From Thiomicrorhabdus sp965602805 (GTDB lineage Bacteria > Pseudomonadota > Gammaproteobacteria > Thiomicrospirales > Thiomicrospiraceae): DNA of 64,000 bases. The stretch spans positions 1 to 64,000 of the forward strand of contig CBFCZK010000002.1 in the NCBI GenBank assembly GCA_965602805.1, in the 5' to 3' direction. Position 1 is the stretch's first letter; each line of letters opens with the position of its first letter. Under the pieces are notes generated by a model that was given only the letters and a program-made list of their open reading frames with translations, did not search any database and was not told the origin of the DNA. A program made the position numbers and the translations under genes. This document shows positions 45,538 through 54,697 of the stretch, piece after piece.

Positions 45538-46179
45538 TTATTCAGCAAACAACCAAGGTGTCGTTTTTTTGGTCTTAGCTTCATAGGCTTTAATGTCGTC
45601 TTGATAAGCCAAAGTTAAACCGATGTCATCCAAACCATTCATTAAGCAATGCTTTCTAAAAGCATCCACTTCAAATGGAATTGCTTCGCCATTCGGTTTA
45701 ATGATTTGCTGTGCCGCTAAATCAACGGTTAGCTGATAACCCTCTTCGGCAAACACTTCTTTAAACAGGCCATCCACGATTGCTTCATCTAAAACAATAG
45801 GCACAATACCGTTTTTGAAACAGTTATTGAAAAAGATATCGGCATAACTCGGTGCAATGACCACATCAAAACCGTAATCTTTCAGCGCCCAAGGGGCATG
45901 TTCACGACTTGATCCGCAACCAAAGTTCTCACGCGCTAATAAGATATGTGCACCTTGATAACGCGCTTGGTTTAATACAAATTCTTTACGTAATGGACGA
46001 CCTGAATTATCAGAATCCGGCTGACCAACATCTTCATAACGCCACTCGTCAAATAAGTTAGGACCGAATCCTGAACGTTTAATCGACTTTAAAAACTGCT
46101 TTGGGATAATAGCATCAGTATCAACATTCGCACGATCCATTGGGGCAACAATCGAGGTCTTTTTTATAAATTTTTCCAT
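45538..46179 (-). CDS. leuD: 3-isopropylmalate dehydratase small subunit
   Basis: 213 residues, the swivelling domain that completes LeuC. Conserved parts are NVDTDAIIPKQFLKSI near 18, LLARENFGCGSSREHAPWAL near 81, and ADIFFNNCFKNGIVPI near 107. It follows leuC by 23 bp and ends before the gap with the inverted repeat. Confidence 0.96.
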   Translation of the reverse strand: MEKFIKKTSIVAPMDRANVDTDAIIPKQFLKSIKRSGFGPNLFDEWRYEDVGQPDSDNSGRPLRKEFVLNQARYQGAHILLARENFGCGSSREHAPWALKDYGFDVVIAPSYADIFFNNCFKNGIVPIVLDEAIVDGLFKEVFAEEGYQLTVDLAAQQIIKPNGEAIPFEVDAFRKHCLMNGLDDIGLTLAYQDDIKAYEAKTKKTTPWLFAE

Positions 46180-46202
46180 CTTATCTCTCCATTCCGACTC
46201 GG

Positions 46203-47618
46203 TTAGATGTAATCACGCACGTCAACAAAATGACCTGCTATGGCTGCCGCTGCCGCCATTTCTGGACTGACTAAATGGGTACGACCACCTGCGCCTTGAC
46301 GACCTTCGAAATTACGGTTTGAGGTAGAAGCACAATGCTTACCGGTCGGTAACTTATCCGCGTTCATCGCTAAACACATTGAACAACCAGGGTTACGCCA
46401 CTCAAAACCCGCATCAATAAAGATTTTATCCAAACCTTCCTCTTCCGCTTGCTGCTTGACTAAACCAGAACCCGGTACCGCTAATGCAAGTTCAACTTTG
46501 TCAGAAACTTTTCTACCCTTAAGAACAGCTGCCGCGGCTCTAAAATCTTCAATACGCGAGTTAGTACAAGAACCTATAAAGACATATTCCGCTGGAATGT
46601 CTTTAATCGCCATATCCGCTTCAAGCCCCATATAAGTCAAAGCACGACGAATCCCATCCGCCTTAACTGCATCCATCTCATTCGCAGGGTTAGGCACCTT
46701 ACCATTGATATCTAAAACCATCTCCGGCGAAGTCCCCCAAGAGACTTGTGGTTCAATGCTTGAGCCATCTAATTCAACAACCGTATCAAACACAGCATCG
46801 GCATCAGAGGTTAAATCCATCCATGCCGTAACCGCCATATCCCAATTATCACCTTTTGGTGCAAAAGGACGACCCTGAACATATTCAACTGTCTTTTCAT
46901 CAACCGCCACTAAACCAACACGCGCGCCGCCTTCAATTGCCATATTACAAACGGTCATACGGCCTTCGATAGACATATCACGGAACACTTGACCACCAAA
47001 TTCGATAGCATGTCCATTACCGCCCGCCGTACCGATTTTGCCGATAATCGCCAAGACGACATCTTTGGGAGTCACACCCTTAGATAATTTACCGTCAACC
47101 TTGACCAACATGTTTTTCATCTTTTTCTGGATTAGGCATTGAGTCGCTAAGACATGCTCGACTTCAGAAGTACCGATACCGTGTGCTAATGCACCCAAAG
47201 CGCCATGCGTTGCAGTATGAGAATCACCACAAACCACGGTCATACCAGGCAAGGTTGCACCGGATTCAGGCCCAACAACATGCACGATACCTTGACGAAT
47301 ATCGCCCATCGCGTATTCGGTAATCCCAAATTCACGTGTATTCATACCCAAAGTCTCTACTTGAATTCGAGAAACAGGATCGGTAATACTCGCAATCCCG
47401 TTACTTAAATCCGTGGTCGGCACGTTATGATCCGGTGTCGCCAAGTTGGTATCAATACGCCAAGGCTTACGATGCGCTATACGCAGACCTTCAAACGCCT
47501 GTGGAGAAGTTACTTCATGTAGCAACTGGCGATCGATATAAATCAGAGCCGTTCCATCATCTTCTTGACGCACTAAATGTGCATCCCACAATTTATCGTA
47601 TAAAGTCTTTGCTGACAT
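46203..47618 (-). CDS. leuC: 3-isopropylmalate dehydratase large subunit
   Basis: 471 residues, aconitase family. With LeuD it isomerises 2-isopropylmalate to 3-isopropylmalate. The [4Fe-4S] ligands are in FIGSCTNSRIED near 349 and NPGCSMCLAMN near 409-414; CGDSHTATHGALG near 130 is the active-site stretch. It is the first gene of the leu group on the minus strand and divergent from queE, with a 164-bp control region between. Confidence 0.97.
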   Translation of the reverse strand: MSAKTLYDKLWDAHLVRQEDDGTALIYIDRQLLHEVTSPQAFEGLRIAHRKPWRIDTNLATPDHNVPTTDLSNGIASITDPVSRIQVETLGMNTREFGITEYAMGDIRQGIVHVVGPESGATLPGMTVVCGDSHTATHGALGALAHGIGTSEVEHVLATQCLIQKKMKNMLVKVDGKLSKGVTPKDVVLAIIGKIGTAGGNGHAIEFGGQVFRDMSIEGRMTVCNMAIEGGARVGLVAVDEKTVEYVQGRPFAPKGDNWDMAVTAWMDLTSDADAVFDTVVELDGSSIEPQVSWGTSPEMVLDINGKVPNPANEMDAVKADGIRRALTYMGLEADMAIKDIPAEYVFIGSCTNSRIEDFRAAAAVLKGRKVSDKVELALAVPGSGLVKQQAEEEGLDKIFIDAGFEWRNPGCSMCLAMNADKLPTGKHCASTSNRNFEGRQGAGGRTHLVSPEMAAAAAIAGHFVDVRDYI

Positions 47619-47782
47619 CGCGCTTAACCCAACCCGTGTGAATTTAAAAATAATCGCAAATTATATCACTTCATACCTCAATCTAAATAGTAAAATACAC
47701 GCAACATGCCAAACTGTTCGACTTATTCGAGCCAAACAAAAGCTTTCCGTGAAAGCCCGTATCAAACCAAAGGAAATCCAGA

Positions 47783-48427
47783 ATGAGTTATTCGGTCAAA
47801 GAAGTCTTTTACTCTCTACAGGGAGAAGGGTTCCATAGCGGTCGCCCCGCTATTTTTTGCCGAATGAGTAAATGCAACCTATGGACGGGTCGTGAAGAAG
47901 ATCGCGCAACTGCTATTTGCCAATTTTGCGATACTGATTTTATTGGTACCGATGGCCAAAACGGTGGCAAGTTTGCAGATGCCGAAGCGCTTTGCCAACA
48001 CCTTTTACAGATGTGGCCAACCAATACCGACGAACACCCTTTTGTGGTGATTACTGGTGGCGAACCACTTTTGCAAGTTGATAATGCTTTAATTGACCAA
48101 CTGCATAAACATCAATTTGAGATTGCTATTGAAACCAACGGCACTAAATCAGCGCCCGATAATATTGATTGGATCTGCATGAGTCCAAAAGCCAACGCGC
48201 CGTTGATTTTAGAATCGGGTCACGAATTAAAGCTGGTTTACCCACAGCCGGATTTGATGCCTGAGAAAGTGGCTGATTTAGATTATGATTACTTCTATTT
48301 ACAACCAATGGACGATAATGATCCACTGGTGACGCAACAAAACATCAAACAAGCCGTAGCGTATTGCTTAGCCCACCCGCAATGGAAATTAAGCCTGCAA
48401 ACCCATAAACTACTGGGAATTGACTAA
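47783..48427 (+). CDS. queE: 7-carboxy-7-deazaguanine synthase
   Basis: 214 residues. It is a radical-SAM enzyme that makes the deazapurine core for queuosine. The cluster cysteines are C31, C46 and C49 in the spacing Cx14Cx2C, the elongated form known for QueE rather than the common Cx3Cx2C. ITGGEPLLQ near 90 is the SAM-binding GGE motif. The start ATG has a GGAAATCC-type upstream stretch (AAAGGAAATCCAGA). No other queuosine genes are beside it. Confidence 0.92.
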   Translation: MSYSVKEVFYSLQGEGFHSGRPAIFCRMSKCNLWTGREEDRATAICQFCDTDFIGTDGQNGGKFADAEALCQHLLQMWPTNTDEHPFVVITGGEPLLQVDNALIDQLHKHQFEIAIETNGTKSAPDNIDWICMSPKANAPLILESGHELKLVYPQPDLMPEKVADLDYDYFYLQPMDDNDPLVTQQNIKQAVAYCLAHPQWKLSLQTHKLLGID

Positions 48428-48588
48428 CTACAGACCCTCATAAAACTGCTTTAAAACGGATTGACAAGGCCTGGCATGTCCTGCGGCTTTACAAAACCAT
48501 GTGAGCGCAGGGTCAGTTTGTTAAAATTTTTTTTAGCAAACCTACTGAACTTAAACATAACTTAAACGTAACCTAAATACAGAAGCCT

Positions 48589-49884
48589 ATGACACAACAA
48601 GCCAAACCAAACAGATTGATTGACTCTATAAAAATCACAGGACTGACGCAAGATGGTCGTGGGGTTGCACGCCATAATGGCAAAACCGTCTTTATTAACC
48701 AGGCGATTCCAGGTGATATTGTTAAAGCCAAAATCACAAATTCACAAGATAAGTTTGACGAAGCGGACTGCCTTGAAATCCTATCCCCGTCAAAGGAACG
48801 CATTGAGCCATTCTGCGAATACTATGCAAGCTGTGGTGGCTGCCAGTTACAACACCTCTCTTTGGATGCGCAACGTTTTTGGAAGAGTCAGAATTTCATG
48901 ACCGGCTTAACAAAGGCCGTAGATGCCAAGCTGTGCAAAACCGCTGAGCCCTTAACAGGAGCTGGCACGGGATATCGCAGACGCGCACGTTTAGGGTTAG
49001 TGATTAGCAAAAAAGACAAGATCGCGCGTTTAGGCTTTAGACAGAAGTCCTCGAATGAACTCATCGACATTACAAGTTGTCCAGTATTGAGCCCTGCTTT
49101 AAACCAAGCCATTCAAGATAATCGTGAGACCTTAATAGAAACCGCCAGTCGCGCTTATAAAGAGATTACGTTTGTAGAAGCGGATAATGGCATTTTCATC
49201 CACAACTCGACTGAAAAGACAGATGATTCTGAATTAAGCAGTGTCACACAGCCTTATTACCAACTCAAGACAGAAGCAAATCAAACACCGACAACACTGA
49301 CGTTTGAATTTCCGAAAGATGGATTTATTCAAGTCAATGCAGAACAGAACAAAGCCATGGTTAATCAGGCTTTGAACTGGTTAAATCTGGAGACGTCTCA
49401 CAAGGTATTAGACCTATTCTGTGGTATTGGCAATTTCACTCTGCCTATTGCCCAACAAGTTGCCCAAGTCGTTGGTATTGAAGGCGAGCAATCTTTAGTG
49501 GATACCGCGAATCAAAATGCACAACTCAATCAACTGGAAAATGTTAAGTTTGACAAAGCCAATCTGTTTAACGACATGCGTCCTTTACCCTGGTTCCATA
49601 ACAACCAATACGATCGCATTCTATTAGACCCAGGTCGTCAAGGGGCGTTTGAACTGTGTAAAACACTGGGATTACTCAATGCACAAATCATCGTTTACGT
49701 CTCTTGTAATGCCGCCACTTTGACGCGTGACATTAAAGAGTTGGAAAAGCAGGGATATCGACTCAGCAAAGCCGGTCTGATTGATATGTTCCCACACACC
49801 ACGCATACCGAAGTTATGGTGCAACTGACCAAGACGCAAAAAGCCGCGCCTAAAGTTAAGAAACGTCCAATTTTTAAACTTTAA
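48589..49884 (+). CDS. rlmD: 23S rRNA (uracil(1939)-C(5))-methyltransferase RlmD
   Basis: 431 residues. A TRAM domain (about 10-65) is followed by the cluster cysteines C76, C82 and C85 (PFCEYYASCGGCQ) and a fourth in ITSCPVL, then a Rossmann methyltransferase domain with VLDLFCGIGNFTLP near 279. The catalytic cysteine lies in VYVSCNAATLTRD near 385. It methylates U1939 of 23S rRNA. A hairpin follows 20 bp downstream. Confidence 0.95.
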   Translation: MTQQAKPNRLIDSIKITGLTQDGRGVARHNGKTVFINQAIPGDIVKAKITNSQDKFDEADCLEILSPSKERIEPFCEYYASCGGCQLQHLSLDAQRFWKSQNFMTGLTKAVDAKLCKTAEPLTGAGTGYRRRARLGLVISKKDKIARLGFRQKSSNELIDITSCPVLSPALNQAIQDNRETLIETASRAYKEITFVEADNGIFIHNSTEKTDDSELSSVTQPYYQLKTEANQTPTTLTFEFPKDGFIQVNAEQNKAMVNQALNWLNLETSHKVLDLFCGIGNFTLPIAQQVAQVVGIEGEQSLVDTANQNAQLNQLENVKFDKANLFNDMRPLPWFHNNQYDRILLDPGRQGAFELCKTLGLLNAQIIVYVSCNAATLTRDIKELEKQGYRLSKAGLIDMFPHTTHTEVMVQLTKTQKAAPKVKKRPIFKL

Positions 49885-49904
49885 GCCTTAATAAGTTTCT
49901 GTCG

Positions 49905-49929
49905 CCAGAGATAACACTCTTATCTCTGG
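49905..49929 (+). terminator. Hairpin after rlmD
   Basis: Perfect 10-bp arms CCAGAGATAA and TTATCTCTGG with a 5-nt loop lie 20 bp after the rlmD stop. The following bases (TTATCATTAAT) are AU-rich but not a pure U tract. Confidence 0.55.
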
Positions 49930-50215
49930 TTATCATTAATCATCAATGATTATCCGTACACTCTTAATCCCTTCTGCACATTACCTACTCTTTCAACAAA
50001 CACTAGCAAGCTTTCACCAACACAACCCCCTTGTATACTTCATATATACTTCAATCTTTTCAAGATTAGAGTTTCATGATATAGTGACTGTTAGTTATTT
50101 TATTAGCCATGACTAATTTTTTATTTAACCATGGCTTAGTCGGCTGATTTACCAAAGTATTACCGAAATAATTAACCAGCTAAACCCCCTTTATTTTAGT
50201 GAGAAGTTCTATTTA
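49927..50215 (+). promoter_or_regulatory. Upstream region of the metal ABC importer, possible Fur-type site
   Basis: This gap carries the promoter of the importer operon. Just after the rlmD hairpin, the stretch GGTTATCATTAATCATCAATG followed by ATTATCC (about 49927-49956) is a near-symmetric run of the GATAAT/ATTATC type seen in Fur boxes. Nearer the gene, the arms AGCCATG (50106-50112) and CATGGCT (50130-50136) form a second imperfect symmetry. Either could serve a metal-dependent repressor. Both are read by eye and unproven. Confidence 0.35.
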
Positions 50216-51211
50216 ATGAGAAGCCCTATGCAACCGTCCATGATTTACAACACGACAGACCGCACAACAGTCACAACGCCTAGCCGAACCTTAAAGGGTT
50301 TATTCAAACTATTCGGCTTGGCTTTATTACTGCTAAGCTTACTGTTGATGACTTTTGCAGCCCAGGCGCAACTAAAGGTCGTGACCACTACTGGGATGAT
50401 TGCTGATTTAGTCGAAAACATCGGCGGGCAACATGCTGAAGTCACTGCTTTGATGGGCAGTGGTGTAGATCCTCATTTATACAAAGCGACCCAAGGTGAT
50501 TTGCGCCGTTTAACCAAAGCCGACGTTATTCTGTATAACGGTTTGCACCTTGAGGGAAAAATGCAGGATATTTTCGAGAAGATGGCGCGTAAAAAGGCCG
50601 TATTTCCAGTAAGCAGCTCGATTCCAAAAGAACAACTCCTGCAACACGGTCACTTTCCCGACCCACATATTTGGTTTGATTTGAGCCTTTGGCAACAAGC
50701 CGGGCAACGGGTATTACAAATACTCCAACAACAAGATCCAAAAAACCAGCAACGCTATGCAGACAATGCCGAGTCTTATCTTAATGAGATGCAACAGCTG
50801 CATCAATGGATAAAATCTCAAATACAAAGCATACCTCAGACACAACGCATTTTAATAACCGCCCATGACGCTTTTGGCTATTTTGGCCAGGCCTATGGTA
50901 TGCAAGTAATGGGTTTACAAGGCATCAGTACCGCGTCTGAATTTGGTCTACAAGACATTAAACAGTTAAAAGATATTATTGTTAAAAACCAGATTAAGGC
51001 GGTCTTTGTCGAGTCCAGTGTCTCCCCCCGCTTTATTCAATCTCTGGTCGCCGGCGTAAAAGCCGAAGGCCATGAGTTGACCATTGGCGGAGAGCTTTAT
51101 TCAGATGCCATGGGCAAAAGCGACACAGCAACGGGTAGTTATTTTGGCATGGTCAAACACAATGTGAAGACCATTGTCGATGCACTTAAAAATGACTCAA
51201 AACAGCCTTAA
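50216..51211 (+). CDS. Metal ABC importer substrate-binding protein (TroA/ZnuA type)
   Basis: 331 residues with a signal peptide: a long basic N region, then a hydrophobic stretch at about 29-48 and an AQA cleavage region near 49-51. It belongs to the cluster of periplasmic Mn/Zn/Fe-binding proteins. The four ligand positions of the TroA type are visible: H87 in VDPHLY, H151 in DPHIWFD, H217 in AHDAFGYF and D297 in ELYSDAMG. The third ligand is His, not Glu, and there is no His-rich loop, so the metal cannot be fixed from sequence. A second ATG at residue 5 also has a fair ribosome site. It is the first gene of a four-gene operon. Confidence 0.9.
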   Translation: MRSPMQPSMIYNTTDRTTVTTPSRTLKGLFKLFGLALLLLSLLLMTFAAQAQLKVVTTTGMIADLVENIGGQHAEVTALMGSGVDPHLYKATQGDLRRLTKADVILYNGLHLEGKMQDIFEKMARKKAVFPVSSSIPKEQLLQHGHFPDPHIWFDLSLWQQAGQRVLQILQQQDPKNQQRYADNAESYLNEMQQLHQWIKSQIQSIPQTQRILITAHDAFGYFGQAYGMQVMGLQGISTASEFGLQDIKQLKDIIVKNQIKAVFVESSVSPRFIQSLVAGVKAEGHELTIGGELYSDAMGKSDTATGSYFGMVKHNVKTIVDALKNDSKQP

Positions 51212-51280
51212 AAGAGTGCTTTATTCATTCGTCCAAATTTGACAGCCTAATTAAAGACCCCCTACTTAAAGAGCCCTTTT

Positions 51281-52093
51281 ATGAGCCGTTCCAATTCAAA
51301 CCCTAACTCAAACAGTCCTTCGCCATTGAGTGTCCAACACTTGAGCATGCGTTATCACCATAAACCCGTGTTAACCGATGTCAGTTTTGAGATACCAGAA
51401 GGTAAAACCATCGCTATTGTCGGACCGAATGGCGCTGGCAAATCAACCCTGCTGAAAGGCATTATGGGATTGGAGCCGAGCATTGAAGGCCAGGTCAAAT
51501 TCTTTGGTGAATCACTCGCCAAAAAGCGCCAAGCCACCGCTTATGTTCCTCAGCGTGAAGAGATTGATTGGGATTTCCCCATTAATGTATTGGATGTCGT
51601 ATTGATGGGGCGACACGGCCAGCTTAAATTATGGCAACGCCCTAGCCAACTCGATAGAGACATTGCTGAACAAGCTCTTAAAGACCTTAAAATATGGGAC
51701 TTTAAGGATCGCCAAATCAGTCAACTTTCTGGCGGACAACAACAGCGTGTCTTTTTGGCCCGAGCCTTAGCGCAACAAGCAAGTTTATATTTAATGGATG
51801 AACCTTTTGCCGGAGTCGATGTCGCCACCGAAAAAGCCATTATCGAACTCTTTAAAGAGCTTAAATCGCAAGGTAAAACCATTATCTGCGTGCATCACGA
51901 TTTGAATACCGTTGGCGAATACTTCGATTGGATTATTTTTATCAATGCGCGTTTAATTGCCGCCGGCCCAGTCGAAGAAGTTCTGACTAAAGACAATCTC
52001 AATAAAACCTATGGCGGTCGTCTTTCGCTCTTGAATGACTTAACCGAACAGATGTACCGCACCCAGCTTAACAAAGCCCACGATACGGATTAG
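51281..52093 (+). CDS. Metal ABC importer ATPase
   Basis: 270 residues. Walker A GPNGAGKST is at 48-56, the signature LSGGQ at 149-153, Walker B LYLMDEP with D173-E174, and the switch histidine in ICVHHDLN near 206. It energises uptake through the two permeases that follow. The first 17 residues are an unusual Ser/Asn/Pro-rich stretch (SRSNSNPNSNSPSP), echoed in the tail of the next protein. It lies 69 bp after the binding protein and 8 bp before the fused permease. Confidence 0.94.
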   Translation: MSRSNSNPNSNSPSPLSVQHLSMRYHHKPVLTDVSFEIPEGKTIAIVGPNGAGKSTLLKGIMGLEPSIEGQVKFFGESLAKKRQATAYVPQREEIDWDFPINVLDVVLMGRHGQLKLWQRPSQLDRDIAEQALKDLKIWDFKDRQISQLSGGQQQRVFLARALAQQASLYLMDEPFAGVDVATEKAIIELFKELKSQGKTIICVHHDLNTVGEYFDWIIFINARLIAAGPVEEVLTKDNLNKTYGGRLSLLNDLTEQMYRTQLNKAHDTD

Positions 52094-52101
52094 GTCAAAT
52101 C

Positions 52102-53502
52102 ATGGAAGCATTTACCTTACTTGAAACTCCCTCAGTCTGGACGAACTGGCTAGCCTTCTGGTCTTTTGAAGACATCAACCTGCTATGGGTGTTGACGGGC
52201 AGTATTTTACTGGGAATGAGCGCCTCAGTCATTGGTGGTTTTGCTTTTTTACGCAAACGCTCATTGATTGGTGACGCACTTGCGCATGCCGCACTGCCGG
52301 GTGTCATGATGGCTTTTTTACTGTTCCAAAGCCGTGACCCTTTAGTGATGTTTTTAGGTGCGGTATTCAGTAGTTTTGTTGGTTTCTATTTAATTGACTG
52401 GCTGCCGAAAAACACCAAAATCAAAGCCGATGCCGCGCTGGCTATCACCTTATCATTCTTCTTTGCACTGGGGCTGATGCTACTCTCTTATATCCAAGGA
52501 CTGGAAGTCGATAACAAGAGTGGCTTAGATAAAATTCTCTTTGGGCAAGCCGCCGCCATGACCCAACAAGACATCACCCTTTTGGGCTATGTGGCACTGT
52601 TTGTCCTGATTTGCGTGGTGCTATTTTATCAGAAGTTCCGCCTAATCGCCTTTAGCGCAACCTATGCACGCACCATTGGCATTGCTGTGAATCGTTATGA
52701 ACTGCTTCTGGCACTGTTGATTGTTATGTCGGTCGTGGTCGGCTTGCAACTGGTCGGCGTGGTCTTAATGGCCGCGGTACTGCTCACGCCCATTGCTGCC
52801 GCACGTTTTTGGAGTAATCAACTTTCCCACATTCTAATTATTTCGGCGCTATTAGGCGGGTTAAGTGCCATTATTAGCACGCAGATATCTTATTTAGCAC
52901 CCGCCATGCCGACCGGCCCTTGGATGGTGGTGAGCCTATCGGCTCTGTTTATTATCTCTTTGCTGTTTGCCCCAGAGAAAGGTTTGCTAAAACGCTATAC
53001 AGAACATCAACAACTGCGCAGAAAAGTCGCTGAAGAGAACATTTTACGCACACTGTATAAACTACTCGAACGTAAAAAATTTCAGCAGAAAACATTCAAT
53101 ATTTCCGATATCCAAGCCCTTAGAAGTATGCCGCTTGAGCATTTACAAAAGACTTTAAAACAGCTGTGTAAAAAGTCTCTAATAGTCTCATCGATCGAAG
53201 GCTTTGAAATGACTCAAGCAGGCTTGGAGTCAGCCGAACAACTGACACGCCGCCATCGTTTGTGGGAAAACTATTTAACCGAACATGCTGAGTTAACCCC
53301 GCAACAGGTGCACCAACAGGCAGAGCGTATTGAGCACATTTTGACGGACTCTCAAGAGTTACAGTTGCAAGCAGAGTTAGCCAACAGTCAATCTGATCCG
53401 CATGGCAATGCCATACCAAACTCAAGTTCAATATCAAACTCAACACCAAGCTCAACGCCAAACTCACGTTCAAATCACGCCAAACAAGGAGAATCTAAAT
53501 GA
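52102..53502 (+). CDS. Metal ABC permease fused to an MntR/DtxR-like repressor domain
   Basis: 466 residues. Residues 1-290 are a TroC/ZnuB-type permease with about eight to nine membrane helices and the family loop FLRKRSLIGDALAHAALPGV at 49-68. Residues about 310-382 look like a winged helix, and 383-425 match the DtxR/MntR dimerisation helices: TRRHRLWENYL then QQVHQQAERIEHIL. By eye H385, E408, E411 and H412 fall on the B. subtilis MntR ligands H77, E99, E102 and H103. A Ser/Asn-rich tail (about 437-466) ends the protein. Chlamydial YtgCR is a known permease-repressor fusion of this kind. The regulatory domain would face the cytoplasm, perhaps released by proteolysis, to repress this operon (inference). 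No separate mntR or dtxR gene is nearby. It overlaps the next permease by 4 bp. Confidence 0.88.
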   Translation: MEAFTLLETPSVWTNWLAFWSFEDINLLWVLTGSILLGMSASVIGGFAFLRKRSLIGDALAHAALPGVMMAFLLFQSRDPLVMFLGAVFSSFVGFYLIDWLPKNTKIKADAALAITLSFFFALGLMLLSYIQGLEVDNKSGLDKILFGQAAAMTQQDITLLGYVALFVLICVVLFYQKFRLIAFSATYARTIGIAVNRYELLLALLIVMSVVVGLQLVGVVLMAAVLLTPIAAARFWSNQLSHILIISALLGGLSAIISTQISYLAPAMPTGPWMVVSLSALFIISLLFAPEKGLLKRYTEHQQLRRKVAEENILRTLYKLLERKKFQQKTFNISDIQALRSMPLEHLQKTLKQLCKKSLIVSSIEGFEMTQAGLESAEQLTRRHRLWENYLTEHAELTPQQVHQQAERIEHILTDSQELQLQAELANSQSDPHGNAIPNSSSISNSTPSSTPNSRSNHAKQGESK

Positions 53503-54380
53503 TGATCGATATTTGGATTATCGCCACGGCCGCTTTAGTGGCGGCTTCTTGTGCTTTGGTCGGGGTGTTTTTGATTTTGCGCAGACAAGCCTTAATTGGT
53601 GATGCCATCAGCCATTCGGTTCTATTAGGCATTGTGCTCGCCTATCTCATTACCGACAGTCGAGCCTTACCTGTTATGCTCGGTGGCGCGGTCATTATCG
53701 GCTTGCTGACCGCCTGGTTAAGCGACAGCTTGCATAGGGTGGGTAAGTTACAAAGCGATGCCAGCATAGGCATCATCTTTACACTATTTTTTGCCATTGG
53801 CGTTATTTTGGTGTCGCTGTATGCTGGACAAATAGACTTAGATCAAGAGTGTGTATTGTACGGTGAAATCGCTTTTATCCCCTTCGATACCATTTACATC
53901 GGCAACATCGACAACGAAACCGGTTTTGACATTGGCCCACGTGCTTTTTGGGCCATTGGCATTGTGTTCTTGATTGTACTCGCTAGCATCATCATCGGTT
54001 TTAACCGCCTAAAAACAGTCGCATTCCATCCAAGTCTAGCGCTCTCTTTAGGCATAAACGTTGTCTTTTGGCACTACTTCTTAATGACCTTAGTTTCGAT
54101 GACGACAGTCGCCTCATTTGATGCGGTAGGGGCTATTTTAGTGGTGGCGTTATTGGTGATTCCTGCCAGCAGTGCCTATCTTGTGGCGAGTTCTTTAAAA
54201 GCCATGCTGTGGATAGCAGTGGGGTATTCTCAAGTGGCGGTATTGATAGGTTATGGATTGGCTTTCTGGCTAGACAGTTCAATATCAGCCTCTATTGCAG
54301 TCAGTGCAGGATTATTACTGTTTTTAACGATTTTTTGGCAACAAATTTTGTTAAAACGTAAACCGCTACAGCCTGTTTAA
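53499..54380 (+). CDS. Metal ABC importer permease, second subunit
   Basis: 293 residues, TroD/ZnuB-type permease with about eight helices. The family loop ILRRQALIGDAISHSVLLGI is near 27-46 and the helix DAVGAILVVALLVIPAS near 209. It ends without a regulatory domain, unlike its partner. Translation is coupled by the ATGA overlap. A 14-bp palindrome with a T run follows 26 bp downstream and may end the operon. Confidence 0.93.
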   Translation: MMIDIWIIATAALVAASCALVGVFLILRRQALIGDAISHSVLLGIVLAYLITDSRALPVMLGGAVIIGLLTAWLSDSLHRVGKLQSDASIGIIFTLFFAIGVILVSLYAGQIDLDQECVLYGEIAFIPFDTIYIGNIDNETGFDIGPRAFWAIGIVFLIVLASIIIGFNRLKTVAFHPSLALSLGINVVFWHYFLMTLVSMTTVASFDAVGAILVVALLVIPASSAYLVASSLKAMLWIAVGYSQVAVLIGYGLAFWLDSSISASIAVSAGLLLFLTIFWQQILLKRKPLQPV

Positions 54381-54405
54381 TCTGTATAAATAGGAATACA
54401 AGAAT

Positions 54406-54423
54406 GACCAGGCCTGGTCGTTT
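54406..54423 (+). repeat. Palindrome GACCAGGCCTGGTC with T run after the importer operon
   Basis: A perfect 14-bp palindrome (54406-54419) is followed by GTTTT. It can fold only into a 5-bp stem with a GGCC loop, so as a terminator it is weak, but it stands exactly at the operon end and contains the dispersed core CCAGGCCTGG. Confidence 0.55.
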
Positions 54424-54457
54424 TAAATCGACTTAAATCGGTTTAAATCAACGGAAT

Positions 54458-54688
54458 TCAGTTAGAGCTTGCCGTCGATGTACTTTCCAGCAAAGCCTCA
54501 ATCTTCAAACGACAACTACCACACCCCTGACAAGCGTAAGTTAACTCACTGATTTTCTCGACACTGTCAGCGCCATTATCAATGGACTCTAATATTTCAT
54601 CGGCATAGACATCGTAACAAACACAGATTTTGGGATTTTCGGCAACGATAGGTTTTTCTAAGGGTTCTTTCAGCATCGTCATTATCAA
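54458..54688 (-). CDS. Bfd-like [2Fe-2S] protein
   Basis: 76 residues. The BFD-like [2Fe-2S] motif is complete: CVCYDV near 23-28 and CQGCGSC near 53-59. In E. coli, Bfd gives electrons to bacterioferritin for iron release; homologous domains also occur in nitrite reductase and NifU. Here no bfr is nearby, but the metal importer is convergent. It stands alone, and a MITE begins 10 bp upstream of its start, where its promoter should be. Confidence 0.85.
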   Translation of the reverse strand: MIMTMLKEPLEKPIVAENPKICVCYDVYADEILESIDNGADSVEKISELTYACQGCGSCRLKIEALLESTSTASSN

Positions 54689-54697
54689 ATATTATCG

